Positions 45,955 through 58,685 of a stretch of DNA of 64,000 nucleotides are shown one piece after another. The stretch covers positions 10,353 to 74,352 of the forward strand of contig MNCI01007858.1 of the NCBI GenBank assembly GCA_015680685.1. The letters are read 5' to 3'. Numbering within the stretch: the first letter of the stretch is position 1; each line of letters begins with the position of its first letter. The position numbers were made by a program, and so were the translations under genes. A model generated the notes under the pieces. It saw nothing but the letters and a program-made list of their open reading frames with translations, searched no databases and was not told the DNA's origin. The stretch comes from Gnetum montanum. Its lineage: Eukaryota > Streptophyta > Gnetopsida > Gnetales > Gnetaceae.

Positions 45955-46310
45955 GATGCGAATAATTTAGGAAGAATGCATACCTACCAAGCACATAGTG
46001 GTCAACCTCTTATAAAAAGGCAAGTAGAGGCACTCCTATGGCCCTATTAAGGAAGGACACTTATTAGGTCCTTGATCCTTTTATGCCAATATATTTTGTA
46101 GGAGAATATGCTAGCGTAGTTCAAACTCACTCTAGCTCTAATCAATCTATGCATGTAGGACCCTAAATTATATTAATTCAAATGATTTAGGAAGAAAGAA
46201 TACCTACCATCCATATAATGATCCACCTCTAAACAAAATCTAGTTGAAGATCCTTCTAGACTCCTACTGAGGAACAATACTCATCTAGTCCTCAATAAAC
46301 CTTGTGGGAT
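45955..46310 (+). repeat. Diverged direct duplication, unit about 220 bp
   Basis: AATTTAGGAAGAATGCATAC...CTACCAAGC and GATTTAGGAAGAAAGAATAC...CTACCATCC open two related blocks that continue through CACCTCTTA and AGTCCT-like words. Confidence 0.55.
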
Positions 46311-48779
46311 GATGGTGTAGTATAAAACATAATATTTTTAGCAATTTAATGCAAGCATGATTATGATGTTAAGGGACATGACAATGATGTTTGTGTGCCT
46401 CAAAACTACTTCCCAAATAAGTTGGCTCCAACACTACTTGGGAAACTTTTTCTTATGTTGGTTGTTTTATATAGTACATTGTATCATTAAAAGAAATGAG
46501 CTATCTATTACCTATGTTATGAAGCACTTATATTTTATTATTATTGTGAAATAAAGCTTCATAAAATTTTCCACTATCTCTAACAGTGAAAGCATAGTAT
46601 GTTCTCTTCTACTCTTATTTAAAATTAAATGTTAAAAATATATGTGGTCTTTCCTTATTATTTGCAATAAACTAGTTTTTTTTGGCTAAAAAATTATTTC
46701 TTCATAATCAAAATCATGTTTTTATATGCCTTGAAAGTCTTTGGTGTCTACCAAGTCATCAAAAAAATTTTAACTATCTTGCATTCCTCATCAAACCATG
46801 ATTGACTATTTGAGTTTTAACATTTGAGAACATTCGGCTATTGTAAGTAGAGTTTGTGTAAGACCCACACTTTGGTTTGAAATCTTATAGATTTTATTTT
46901 GAAAATATTCTTTCATTTTCATAGTTATTCCAAAATAAATACTTTTAGCTTGTATGCATCCCAAAATATAATATTGTAATAAAAAAACCTTTTATTTTAA
47001 AGTAGTGGCTAGAAGCAAAGCTAACAATAGTAAATATACATTAGTATTCTAATACTGAAACTAAATGTTTATTTATGTCCACTAAGATGCTTTGGATCTA
47101 TCAAACTAGTTTAAAGATTCTAAACCTAAAAGCTAGTAGTTGTTTGTAATTTAAATTATAACATTTATAATGAAAATCCTATCTTAAAAGGTTAACAATA
47201 ATAATATATTAAATACATACAAGATTTACATAATTAGCAATGGAAGTGATATGATGCAAAATACTACACAAAGAAGGCTTATACCACTTTATGTCTTATA
47301 GAAAGAGTGCAATATTCAATAGACATAAAGAATCCCATTTTGAGTCCTTGCATTCGTATCTTTGCTAGTAAGATGCTTCATGAAAAGTTACTCATATGTC
47401 AATATCCCAGGTTGTGTCTTATGTTTTTCAATAATAGATACTATTAATCATATTTATGCTTAATTACCTAACAATTAGAGAGTGTCAAGGTATTTTAAAA
47501 TTTGATTTGAACTATGAAGAAGGGATTTGGATAAAGATAGTCTAGTTTATTAGAAATGATAAAGAAAGGTCGTAAATGTTTATAACATTTATTTCAAGGT
47601 AAGAGAAGAACCAACTCAATTTTTTCAATAAAAAGACATTGAAAATTTTTATCAAGATTTATCTCATAGTGATGATATAATAGAATATTTTCATAATAAT
47701 AGTAACACATTGTTTATTTATTTTGATCACCCAATATAGAAAATAAAAAAACTAACATTAACAAAAGTTATTGACATAAATAACTTATATAAAGAAATGC
47801 TTCAATAAGGAGGACCATTTGGTATCGAATACCATCTAGAAGAAGTAAAATATGGCTATGCAGCTTGTGTTAGAAAAGGAATCATGCATTAATAAAGCAA
47901 TTTTCCTCTTTAGAAAAGGAGATAAATTAGATCTAAAGAGTTCCTAGTACATTATTAGTTGTTGTCTAAAAACTTTACAAAGATGTATGCATTCAACTTA
48001 CAAATAGGTAAGAAAGAATTTTACTTAATACTTTTTAAGTGTAAAACAAGGATATTATCTTTCTTCTACTTTATTTGGGGTTTTTATTATTGAACTTGGA
48101 AGGTTGATGCATAAAATACCAACACAATTTGTAATTACATTTGAAAGCTATCCTATCTAACTAATGTTGGCTAGATTTCAAATTCAATGTAAGGATTATA
48201 ACAAATGCTGAATAGTCTTAATGACTTTTTGCAACATTCAAAAATGAAATTTTTTTAGGAAAAATTCTAGTTTTTTATACAATGAGAGGAGTGAACCCCA
48301 AATTAGCAATTACAACAACAATATCATCATGAAGGAAATAAGATCATTTAGAAAAATATATGAACACCTAGACTATGAAGCCAACCAAGAATCAAACCAT
48401 TAGAAGGATCATGTGTAAACTATATTGGAGAGAATCCCAATTTTATTCTAACCAATTGAAAACCTGAGGCATTTCTATAAGACATCAAGATCAAAACCCA
48501 AAAAATAGACATGCGTAATATCATAAAATTCATTTAAAATAGAGGGCATGCATATCTAGAAAACTAGAAGAATATACAATTTATAGGTGTCATGTTTGCT
48601 CATCTCCTAAGGGTTAACAAGTATCAAACATTGTCATTGTAAATTTATGTATGTTTTCCTACAAGTGAAATTTGATGAATGGTTTTGAGATGCATTTATA
48701 GAGAGGCTTTAGGCACTTTGCACAAAAAGTGTGAGCATTTTTCTTGAGCCAAATCTCCTAGGTGATGTCCACCCATAAT

Positions 48780-49620
48780 AAAATCTCATGTAAGTGAATT
48801 TAAATGATGAGCCTTTCTATAATCATTACCCAACAATGATCCCACAAAATCCAAGTCCATATGCACACAAATTGAATTTCACCCTTTGTAAGAAAACATT
48901 TCTTAAAAAGATGTATTGCCATTTCAATCTCCTTATAGCAAAGAATACATTGGGAGGCATGGAAAAACCCTATGGTTGGAGTTTTATTAAGTAGGCATTG
49001 CATGATGTGCCAATAACCAAGCAATAAAACTCATCTTTGTTTAATAATGCAATGTCAAAATAAGGTCTCATCCCTTCACTTTGGTAGGAAATTACCTATA
49101 AAGACATGAGATCCACTATCTCAGGTTTGTCAAAGTAAAATTCAAGGTATCTTCATGCGTTGAATTAAGGGAGAGGGTTTCTATATCTTTTAAGGATGTC
49201 AAAAATTATAGTAAATTGGCCATATCTATTATCATAATGAAAGACTATGAGAATTCTCCACTACTCCCTATTGAACCAATCCTTTACATACATCTCTAGA
49301 CCTTGGTGCAATAGGATGACTACAAAAAAAGCTTCTTAGTAATTTTGTAATGAGCTTGTCCTATCAGAATACCTTCCACCAAAATGTTTTCTTTTCCAAA
49401 TTCTCAAGGCCTAAGCAAATAAAGGAATGTCTAGTCTCTCCTAATGGTTTTTCAAATCTTTGAGGCTTTGACCAACCAAGTTCATAGATTATGATAGTAC
49501 ATCTAAAGATAATGGATCCAAGGCTTGTTTGCCTTAGATCAAACCTCCTAATCCAAATTAGCAACCAGAATGCATGTCTACCTCCCAAAGTCCCAAAGCC
49601 CACAACCACTTGCATGAACT
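48780..49620 (-). mobile_element. L1-type LINE fragment (zf-RVT end)
   Basis: Minus-strand frames at 49615-49364 and 49024-48800. The second reads HIMQCLLNKTPTIGFFH, SQCILCYKEIEMAIHLFKKC, which is the zf-RVT pattern (W..L...LPT ... C.LC...E...HLF..C). The first has FWLLIWIRRFDLRQTSLGS from the region between RT and zf-RVT. The fragment is short and full of stops. Confidence 0.65.
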
Positions 49621-52229
49621 AGGATAGCCATCTTATCCCAAGTAAGCAAATGAAATTAGCAATACTCCTTTCCACTAAACCAAAGGAAAAATCTCATAAT
49701 TTCATTGACTTATGACATACATTAGGTTGGGGAATTGAAAACCAATGCACTTTAAATAGGATTTATTAAGAGGAAAAACTTAGCTAGAGTCAACTTACCT
49801 ATAGAAGACAAAAACATACCTCTCCAAGAGGCCAACTTCTTTTGCATCTTTCCCAACACTCCCTCCCAATTGTTAGCTAATTAGAAATGAAAGTTAATTT
49901 CATGAGTAATCATAGATTAGTTAATTAAATTAGTTGTCAACCATGAGATTCAAAGGAATAAACACTAACAACCACTGATGCAGACAACGTTTTTATGGAA
50001 TACACTACACATCACTACATTTCCTCTATGCAGCTAGTGAGGAAATGCCTAAAATTTTATAATAGAAATATTAATGCCAGTGAGGATACCTTTAATCAAT
50101 TGATAAGAATTATAATCTTAAGGTTTTTCTTACAAATTTTCCAATTGATAAGAGCACGTAGCTTTGTCTCAAAAAATTTTAATTTAATTGAAATTAAAAA
50201 ATTATTTAATAAAATTAAAATGTGAAAAAACTAAAAAATATTCAATTTAATTATTTTAATATTTTTTAATTCACATCCTCACTAGGGAACCCATCCTAGT
50301 CTTTGCATATGATTACGTACCCAAATGCAAATTGAATCCGAAATCTTTGATTCCTCCCTTAAAAGAATCCAATTCATTTCACTTATAGCTAGGAGAACAT
50401 TTAAGTGGCAACTGTAGTTGAGTTACTTGATGACTAATGACCATAAAGATTAGAAGCTACATGGCTATAGGCCATGCTAATCACACATGAAAGCTATGTT
50501 GGTCATGCAACTATGTGATGATGTAAGCTCATTATCCAATAACCTATGAAATGAAAGCAAGCTAAAATGCTACAAGTAAAGATCTTTGTGGCTATTACGG
50601 AGGTCGAATAAACCCAACATCAGGATTCTTGTCGATGTGAGCATGATCTGTACTTATGGTGGCCGATAGTGATAGATCCCTATTGGACAAAAGTAGTCCC
50701 TTCCTACTGATCTAAAAATGTGGTCCTTGTTTACCATGCTAACCAGCACAGAATAATTTCTCTTCAATACAATCCTTAATAGTGTCGTTGTTAGGTGAAC
50801 CTTAAAGAAGTGTTGATTGATCTTTCCATCCAACACGAGACATGAATTACTTCCTATTTTCCTTTGTTTACTTTTCATTTTTCTAGTATTTCTCATGATT
50901 TTGATAAATATTACATGTGCTACTTTTGTTTTTCTTTATTTTTTTATGTTTATCCATGATGTTATTGGCCAAGTGACTAACTCATTGAGGTTAACATTTT
51001 TGATTTTTGATTTCAATTTCTTAAAACTTGGTGAAATAAAAATTTTGAAATCACAGTAATAATAATAATGATGAAGGGGATATATATGTCAATTACTAAG
51101 ATCTAAGCCATTAAAAGGGTAGTTACACAATGATGTGAATGAATGTAATGAATTTTCCTTTCCTTAAATGAATAGTAATGCTTTTTATTGTATTTATTTT
51201 CTATATACAGTAATAAAAGTTGATGAGATGGAGGGCATCAAACTGCCAACAAATGTGAACAACTTTGAGAAGCACCAAAAGATAGAAGGCATGGACATTA
51301 GATGAGGAAATGGAAAGAAACCAATGGAATATGTAGATCTTCTAAAACTTTCAAATTTCCATTTGCCAAAACTAAGTGATTCATTTTTTCTTTGTATGAG
51401 TTCTGATTTCAAAGGATAAGATAGCAATCATATGCCAACTAATCTTTCTCCAAAATTAGAATCTCTTTCTACACCAACAACTTCCTCTATTATGTCACTC
51501 TTAAACTAATTTTGATCTTTAGAAACACAAGAAGATGAAATTAAAGTTGATTTGTAACTCAACCAAGGGTTTTACAAGCAACTCCTAGTAAATTAGAAAA
51601 TTCACCATTCAAACCTGTTGGAGGAGGTGTGTTTCCTAGAGGCATAGGTGAATAGGCTTGTGCAAGAGGCTATCTGTTTGACATAGGAGATTTGGAGCTC
51701 TTTAGTGAGCTATGTATCCATCCCCCCACACCATCCTCTGCCCCAACCCTACCATTTTTATTTTAGTTACTCTAGTTCCCTCTATTATTTTAAAATGTTA
51801 GTTATGTTTGGTTGTATGAAATTTTAATACAAATACAATTTCTAAGACTTTGATTATAAAGTTTTTTTTTAAATTTCAAGATTTCTTTATTTTCATTTGA
51901 ATGTTACTATTTTAGGGTATTGGTTATTTCTCTTTTAATTTCAAAACTTAATCCATGATGACTATTTAAGAAGTATTTCTAATTAGTCAAATAATATTTT
52001 TTTAAATCAATTTCAAAATTTTTCACTGTTATGTTTTAAATTACTTTCTTGGTTTATTACCATTTATTGCATAGTTTAGAATTATTATTATTATTATTAT
52101 TATTAGGGATCCATATGTTAAGTTAATTATATCCTTTAAGTATTTCTCTACATATTTTTCCTTGAGATCACATAATTCTATCCTCATAAAATATAATAGT
52201 CCAAGTTCATTATCATTTATAAGAAGACT
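49621..52229. other. AT-rich stretch, one gene-like trace
   Basis: Mostly non-coding. An (ATT)n microsatellite lies at 52081-52105. One short trace at 51600-51730 is listed separately. Confidence 0.5.
51590..51735 (+). pseudogene. Unrecognised protein-like fragment
   Basis: A short frame reads SPFKPVGGGVFPRGIGE, a TAG, then ACARGYLFDIGDLELFSEL. Its composition is more protein-like than the surroundings, but no family is recognised and no start or end is visible. Confidence 0.3.
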
Positions 52230-52371
52230 AGCTTTAAAATCTCACCTTAAGTGTAACCAACTGGGACTATTTCTGGGCTTCCATACCCACATGGGAGATG
52301 CCTAAAGTAGTATTCTCCTACAACAAATTTTAAAAGGGTGTTACCTTTAATCATATTTAATGCATGAACAC
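52230..52371 (+). mobile_element. LTR end fragment of the A/B/C family
   Basis: Contains GGGACTATTTCTGGGCTTCC, ATACCCACATGGGAGATGCC and ends ATGCATGAACA. It aligns with the last part of the element B LTRs (CTGAGACTATTTCTAGG ... ATGCATCAACA). No PBS follows. Confidence 0.45.
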
Positions 52372-52798
52372 CAAGTTAAACCTTACTATTAGTAAGTAAA
52401 ATCGCCCATGAATGGAGCCTTATCCTTCCATCAAGGTACGGTAAAGCTTAACTGGGCATTCATAATAATCAAAATGAAAGTAGTGTTCTGATCAAATCTA
52501 GATTACTGTTGTTTTGAAATCATACCACACCCATGCTTTCTTAATACAATGATGTTGGTTCTCATCTGGTGATGGTGATCCAACGCTTTTATGCTATGGC
52601 ACTTCTAATAATGCCATTGCTCCATAACGCTCTCTAACATTTAGATTAGGCCAAAGATATATGACCTTTTGTCAAATATTTTTACTAATGAAAGCAGTAG
52701 AGGAATTCACAAGCATAAGCAGGCAAAAATCCCACTTCAACTATCATGACTATGCTCCATGGGGTTGTATTTTCATTTTGGCTTGTTATTGACAATTC

Positions 52799-52803
52799 AG
52801 TAT
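52799..52803. repeat. Target-site duplication of element B (left copy)
   Basis: AGTAT, identical to 59819-59823. Confidence 0.88.
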
Positions 52804-53923
52804 TGTTGATGTTAACACTCCCATGCTTTCATGGGGCCATGATTATCAACATCTCTCTCTCTCTCTCTCTTAATAATCATAGTAAAAATCATGCAAGTGG
52901 TTGACATTTAAATTGTCAGGTGGTGGTCATTAATGGCGATGGTTATGGTCATTAGTGATAGACGTTTTAGAAGTTATAGTGATTATAGATATTAGTGGTA
53001 GATGTTTTGAAAGTTACAGACATAGTGGGCACTTAATTGGAGAATGTGGGCATTATTACACAAGAAGTGATGGAAGTTTCTATAGTCATTACATAAAATG
53101 TAGGCATCATTACGGATGGCCACAGTGGCTATACAACTAGGGGGTGGGGGGAAGGGCTCAAGGGGGAGTTGGTGGGGGGTGGGGGGGCTTTTTCAATAAA
53201 TCCAAAAAGGCTCTGGCTATTAGTGTAGAGAGGTAGCTTCCTCTTCATTAAGTAGTGGTTTTCCTTTCTTTCTTTTTTCTATAGGCTTTTCGTTGATCTT
53301 TGAGGAGGGTCTAAAGCAGGAGTTAGTGGCTCAAAATTAGATCCTTATGGGTCTTCTTAGTGATGGTAGGAGGTTTTTTTTCTCTCTTTTCTTTCTTTCT
53401 ACAATAATGCAAGTAGCATAGCCCATGCACAAGACATGAGACCTGTGGTTTTCTTTTGGTTGATAGCTTGTCTCGATGGTGTAGATGTGGGTGGATGATC
53501 TTCCTCTCTATTGGTGGTGCAAAAAAGGTGGAAGATGGTGACAAGCTTTGAGAACTATAGTTTCTACCCTATGTGGACTATGGTGGGAAATCTCTCTTCT
53601 TCTCTTTCTCTCTCTCTCCCTCTTTAATAACGATCACGGTCTTTTTTCCCAGAAGTGGACACCATCAACAGTCACGGACCCATAGCATCAGTAGAAGTGG
53701 GACTAGGGAAAATTTTTTATTAATTACTTATTATATTGAAGATAATTATTTAATTTAAATTTTAGATTTATTTTAGTTTATTATTTGCAAAAGGCCATGT
53801 AGCCCTCTTCAACTGAGACTATTTCTAGGTTACCATACCGATACAGGAAGTGCCCTAGGCAATAGTCTTCTAAAATGAGTTTTCTTTTCTGGTGTTGTTG
53901 CATCCAAAATTTATGCATCAACA
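52804..53923 (+). mobile_element. Element B 5' LTR
   Basis: 1,120 bp, TGTTGATGTTAACACTCCC to TTATGCATCAACA. A (CT)n run sits at 52852-52870. Confidence 0.88.
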
Positions 53924-53929
53924 CCTTTT

Positions 53930-53948
53930 TGGTGCTAGAAGGAGGGCC
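53930..53948 (+). promoter_or_regulatory. Primer-binding site of element B
   Basis: TGGTGCTAGAAGGAGGGCC after a CCTTTT spacer. It is the clearest example of the site shared with A and C. Confidence 0.65.
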
Positions 53949-54659
53949 TTTCTCTTATCTTTTATTTATCAGTTTTTTCGCTATTTTTCTAGCCATTGCT
54001 ATCCCATTTTCTAAAATATCTATTTTCTATCCCTTTTCAATTCCTTTTCTATTTTTATTTCCTGAAAATTTCATTTTCCTTATTTCAAATTTGTTTTATT
54101 TAAAATTTCTATTTTCAACCATTTCCATGAAAATATTTAAATAATTTTCGAGCCCTTTGTTTTCTATTCTCAAAGTTCGTTTCTTGAAAAATTTTTGGTT
54201 TCATCACCCATTTTTCTTTAATCCTTTTTTTTAAAAACAACCTTATTTCTTAGTCCCATTTTCAAATTTGTGTTTTGGTAGTCCTTACCTTATTCTTGGG
54301 ATAGAGAAGGTGGTTTTATTTAATTCTAAAATTTTAAATTTATTTTTCTAAAATTTTGCATTTTACTGTTTCCCCTTTTAATTTTATAAGTATTGCAATT
54401 TTATACATTTATTTTTATTTTCAAAAATATATATATATCCTTTTTAAAATATATATATATATAGCATATTTTAGACTTTTTTTTCTTTACCAAAAAATTA
54501 TTATTTCAATATTTTCTTTTCTTTTACACAATTTTATAGGTATGTTTTATGAGTGAACTCTCCTATGCTTCTAACTGACCAGTCACTCATCTCTTTGCAT
54601 TAAGGAAACAATGAGCTTCACATTTTGTAAGTTTTATTCTTAAGAGAACCTAGACTAGG
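53949..54659 (+). other. 5' leader of element B
   Basis: T-rich non-coding leader with a (TA)n run at about 54428-54462. Part of it is kept in element C. Confidence 0.6.
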
Positions 54660-55800
54660 GTGGAAGCCAATCAAACCCTATCTCCCTTGGTTAGTATCCC
54701 CTTGAACTTCACTAACTACCACGACATACCAAAGTCACTCCAAAACATAAATATGTTCTATGACCCCACAAATCCTACTAGTGATGCTTGCCAACATGTA
54801 CAATGTTTTGAAACCTTACTTGGGATCAACAACATTGTCCAAAATGATGTGGCATGTAGAGTATTTGTGACAACTTTTAGGAGTAAGGCCACTCAATGGT
54901 TCTTAATACTCCCCAATGCTTCCATTAACTCATGGCAAGAGTTCAAAAATAAGTTTTTAATTCAATTTGACAAATTCACATGCCTTGAAATTGCATTAAG
55001 TAACTTTACCAACCTAAGAAAGCTACCTAGAAAAAATGTTAGGGATTATAACCTTAGATTCCTTCACTGATGGCCTATGTGCCAAGCGAGATGCATCCAC
55101 AACCCGATGGCATCTTCAACTTTTACCTTTCTACCATCAACCCATTCTTTGCCTATGCCATCAAATTTGATTCAAACATAATGAAAATATAGGGAGTAAT
55201 GGATAAAGTTGTGGAGCTAGAACAAATTACCCTTATGAATAGGATTCAAACCTATTTTGAAATGATGAGCATTAGCAATCGTATGCAACATAGTACTCTA
55301 CCTCTACCAATGTTCCATATGACCAAAACTATGTTCCAAACTCCCGTTCCCCTTCAAATGACTCAACATACAAATAAATATTTTCAAGGTCCCACATCTT
55401 CTCCATTCCTACCATCTAACACTGGTTTGAATGAGGATCAATCGAAGGCCTTAATTTAGTCCACCATAAACCCAAACAGGGTGACTAATCCTGTTGAACC
55501 CATGACTCAAGCTTAAGATAAAATGATCCAAATATTAACTTCACTTCAAAAAATTTCAAAAAAAGTAGTTGAATTAAAGGGAAACAACAAGAAGGGTCTT
55601 ATACAACCTGAAAAGCCTAGTTCATCAGTCAATGACAATTATTGTCACCTCTATAATACTAGGCAACATTCTGAGAAGACTTGTCCCTAATTTTTAACAT
55701 TACATGGAAACAACACCCAAGGTCAAAAAAATGGGAAACCTCCTATGATGGTCCTTAATGTACCTCATCAAACAAAAAATGAAAAGGTTTCCTCATTGGA
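54660..55800 (+). pseudogene. Element B gag
   Basis: The frame opens at GTG 54660 (probably a changed ATG): EANQTLSPLVSIPLNFTNYH. The capsid block follows: CFETLLGINNIVQNDVACR, FRSKATQWFLILPNASINSW, FKNKFLIQFDKFTCLEIA, LSNFTNLRKLPRKNVRDYN, ending at a TGA (55068-55070). It continues in other frames with YAIKFDSNI, VVELEQITLMNRIQTYFEMM and the knuckle-like YCHLYNTRQHSEKTC (about 55640). Stops at TAG/TAA positions keep it inactive. Confidence 0.85.
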
Positions 55801-56064
55801 GTAAGTTATGGTAAGTGACCCCAACCCACATAACACTCACTATCGTAAACTTAGTGACATCATGAACAACACACAGCGACAAACTAGGAATGACCCTTAC
55901 ACTCCTCCAAACAGAAGAGCTCCCAGTCAAAGTAACATAAATACTCAAATTGGGTCACCCCAAAAAACACCTCACAATGACCAAAACTACCTTTTATACT
56001 TAGAATAATTCCACCTCAAAAATAAGTCAAATATGTACCTAAGACTTATGATCTAGTTGAGGAT

Positions 56065-56712
56065 TTGAAGAAAACCAAAGCTAACATTTTAATGTATGAC
56101 CTTCTACAATTTAACGAAATGAAAGAGGTGGTTCAAGAGATAGTTCATAAATTGGAAACTAATAAAGGAAAATCCCCAACCCCTAAAGGGCAAGTTCACT
56201 TCATAGAAAGTCCTAACACATTATTAATACAAAATGTAAACAATTCCATGATGAGTATGGAAGATTAGCCTCCTTTCCCAACAACTTTAATTATTTTAGG
56301 AAAGAATGTCCACAATTTATTGATGGATTCTGGAGCAATTGTTAGTGTCATGCCACTTGAGGTATGCAAGAATTTAGGAGCACAAATGATACCACAAACG
56401 GAAAATGTCATTCAACTCGATGGGTCCAACATACTTGTAGTAGGGTTGTTAAAAGAAGTGAAAGTGCAACTTAAACAATACCCTATGTTCACATGTTACA
56501 CAGATATCCTAGTAGCTGATATGTCACCTACCTATGGTGTGCTCCTATCTAGGACTTTTGGAGCCAAGTTTGGGGGCTTCTTTAGGTTAAATTTCTCAGA
56601 GGTATTAATCCCTATCAGAGGAAAATTTGAATACATGACTATACCTCAAGAACCCTTCTACAAGCAAGTAGTTATAGCCTTGGATCAACAAAATCAATCC
56701 TTGGAAGATTGA
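56065..56712 (+). pseudogene. Element B aspartic protease region
   Basis: The frame 56065-56268 (…KEVVQEIVHKLETNKGK) ends in TAG and resumes at 56269. The protease carries an intact-looking active site MDSGAIVSVMPLEV (DSG at 56326-56334), then AQMIPQTENVIQLDGSN and PTYGVLLSRTFGAKFGGFF. It is 130 codons open from 56320. The related site in element A has DSR. Confidence 0.85.
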
Positions 56713-57550
56713 AACACTAATCTTTATGTTGGGGTTATTGAGGTTGAGCACAACAAACATGTTGTAAATGACTATGAACTACAAAAATAAATATTTTCTC
56801 TCATGCAGATTCCACCCAATCCTATCAAAGTTCTAGAGAAGGTGAAGAAATCTATGGAGACACCTTGCCTTATCAACAACACAATGGATTTCGTCTGAGT
56901 AATCCAACACATTTAGGGAAATACATAAATATAAATAAGACCCTACCTCTTAAAACATATGAACGTGTGCTAAATTTTAATGATACATCCATGGAACATT
57001 CTTCTAGAAAGGCTATATTTGATGAACCACCAAGACCTAAACCTATCATTGAAACTTATATGAAAGAAAAATATTATAGAAAATAATCAAACAAGTTAAG
57101 ATTAGGTCTTTATTTTTTTAATCTTAAGCATTGACAAATTGTTAAACAATGTCTTGACATGAAGTATGTTGGTGAAGTCTTTAAGATAGGAGACCTAGTA
57201 TCAAAAAAAGGTAGAACATTTGACCAAGAAAATCTTTAGGGTAAGTTCTCTCCTATGTGGTTAGGCCCATTCTGAATTAATATGTCATTGGCCCCAATGT
57301 GTACAAGGTTGCTGATGTGCAAGGATATAAGTTACCTATTTCATCCAAAGCATTTCTACTCAGGTGCCCCACATGGACACCTAGTAGATTTTTAGTTGTC
57401 TATTTTCTTCCCCTTCATCATGCATTTCATTTGTATATAGTTTCATTTGCATATTTTCTTTGCACTTCCATCATTTATTTCTTGGCATATTGTTTTGATT
57501 TTTGCTTTGCATATGATTTTAATAATCATTATGGTATTTTGAGTTAGTAG
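56713..57550 (+). pseudogene. Element B post-protease region and pol C-terminal tail
   Basis: After the protease the frame (VGVIEVEHNKHVVNDYE) decays. 56865-57086 encodes a 73-residue piece that I do not recognise. From about 57150, DMKYVGEVFKIGDLVSKKGR, GKFSPMWLGPF and HPKHFYSGAPHGHLVDF match the C-terminal tail of element A (MWSGPYQVMEV ... LKHFYSDVPCGHLVD). The joint shows where RT to INT were lost. Confidence 0.65.
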
Positions 57551-58667
57551 GCATTGGGTCATTAGAGAACCATTGGAAAATAATGTTAGTATAATAATTT
57601 TTATAATATTTCTTATTACTATTACATAAAATCTGTTTTATACTATATATTTCAATAAAGCTTTGATTCTTCCCGGTCTTTTTTAAGGTTTTAGTTTCTC
57701 TTGTTATGTTGGATTATCGAGCATGAGATTTGTGCTAACTTATCATGTAATCATCATGAACATGTGAGTGTAGGATAGGTGAAGTTGGAGACTGGTTATC
57801 CATAATCACTAGGTGACTTTGGAAAACCCTATTTTCCCTCTCATAAGTTCTAACCCTCAAGTGTGATGATCCATGGTTGCCCTATGAACAATGGGGTGAA
57901 GTGTGTTCATCTCCACTTGAGAACCTGTAGCCACTTAGGAGACCTGATATGATGCTACCAAATCACAATTAAAGGCACATACAAGAGGGTTGAACTGCAC
58001 CATGGGCAAAGTTCCAAGAGGACCATGTTCATTGGTAGTGTAGCTAATCAGCTAGACTCGTGTTGGAATTCCTACCTTAATAATGAAGTACACCATGAGC
58101 AAAGTTTTCTAAAGAAAACAAAGTAATAATAAAAAATAAGAATGAGGGCTATGTTTATTGGTAGTGTAATAAGTTCTTAAGTGTGATGGGGTCCAACAAA
58201 TATCCTCACCCTAATCTCCATTTTACCTTTTGAACCTATTTTCAAGAAACAAAAAAAAAAAAAAAGAGTTCCAAGGAAAAATCCAAAAGTTGTGGCTAGG
58301 CACAATATAACATGAGCCTATCCTCCTCATTAAGTTTAGTATGGGTCTTGTGCTCAAAGTAGTTCATATGCTATTGAATTTTACTTTCTGAGAAGAATGG
58401 AAAAGAAATCATTATATATTTTAATTATATATAGATATATGTAGTTAAAATAATAAATTATATATTTAGAATTCGATTGAATAAGATGGTGTGGTTTGGG
58501 TGGCCTACGTCTAGTTCTCTTTTGATTATATGGTTATTTTAATCATGTTTAGATGAATATAGTTTACTTTAAAGTTTCCATTTGCTTATTTTGTAATGTT
58601 TGTGATTCCCTACCTATTGCATGATTTTAAAATTTCTATGGTCTCATGCCTTGCACTTTCATGAAAT
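57551..58667 (+). other. 3' untranslated region of element B
   Basis: No coding sequence. It leads to the PPT. Confidence 0.55.
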
Positions 58668-58685
58668 TAAAGTTTGGGGGTGTAG
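58668..58685 (+). promoter_or_regulatory. Polypurine tract of element B
   Basis: AAAGTTTGGGGGTGTAG directly before the 3' LTR. Confidence 0.75.

Larger units (their letters stand above)
44514..48779. other. AT-rich stretch, no gene recognised
   Basis: Only the two duplications listed separately and short chance frames are visible. A weak LINE-like trace may exist at 47.7-48.2 kb, but I cannot support it. Confidence 0.5.
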
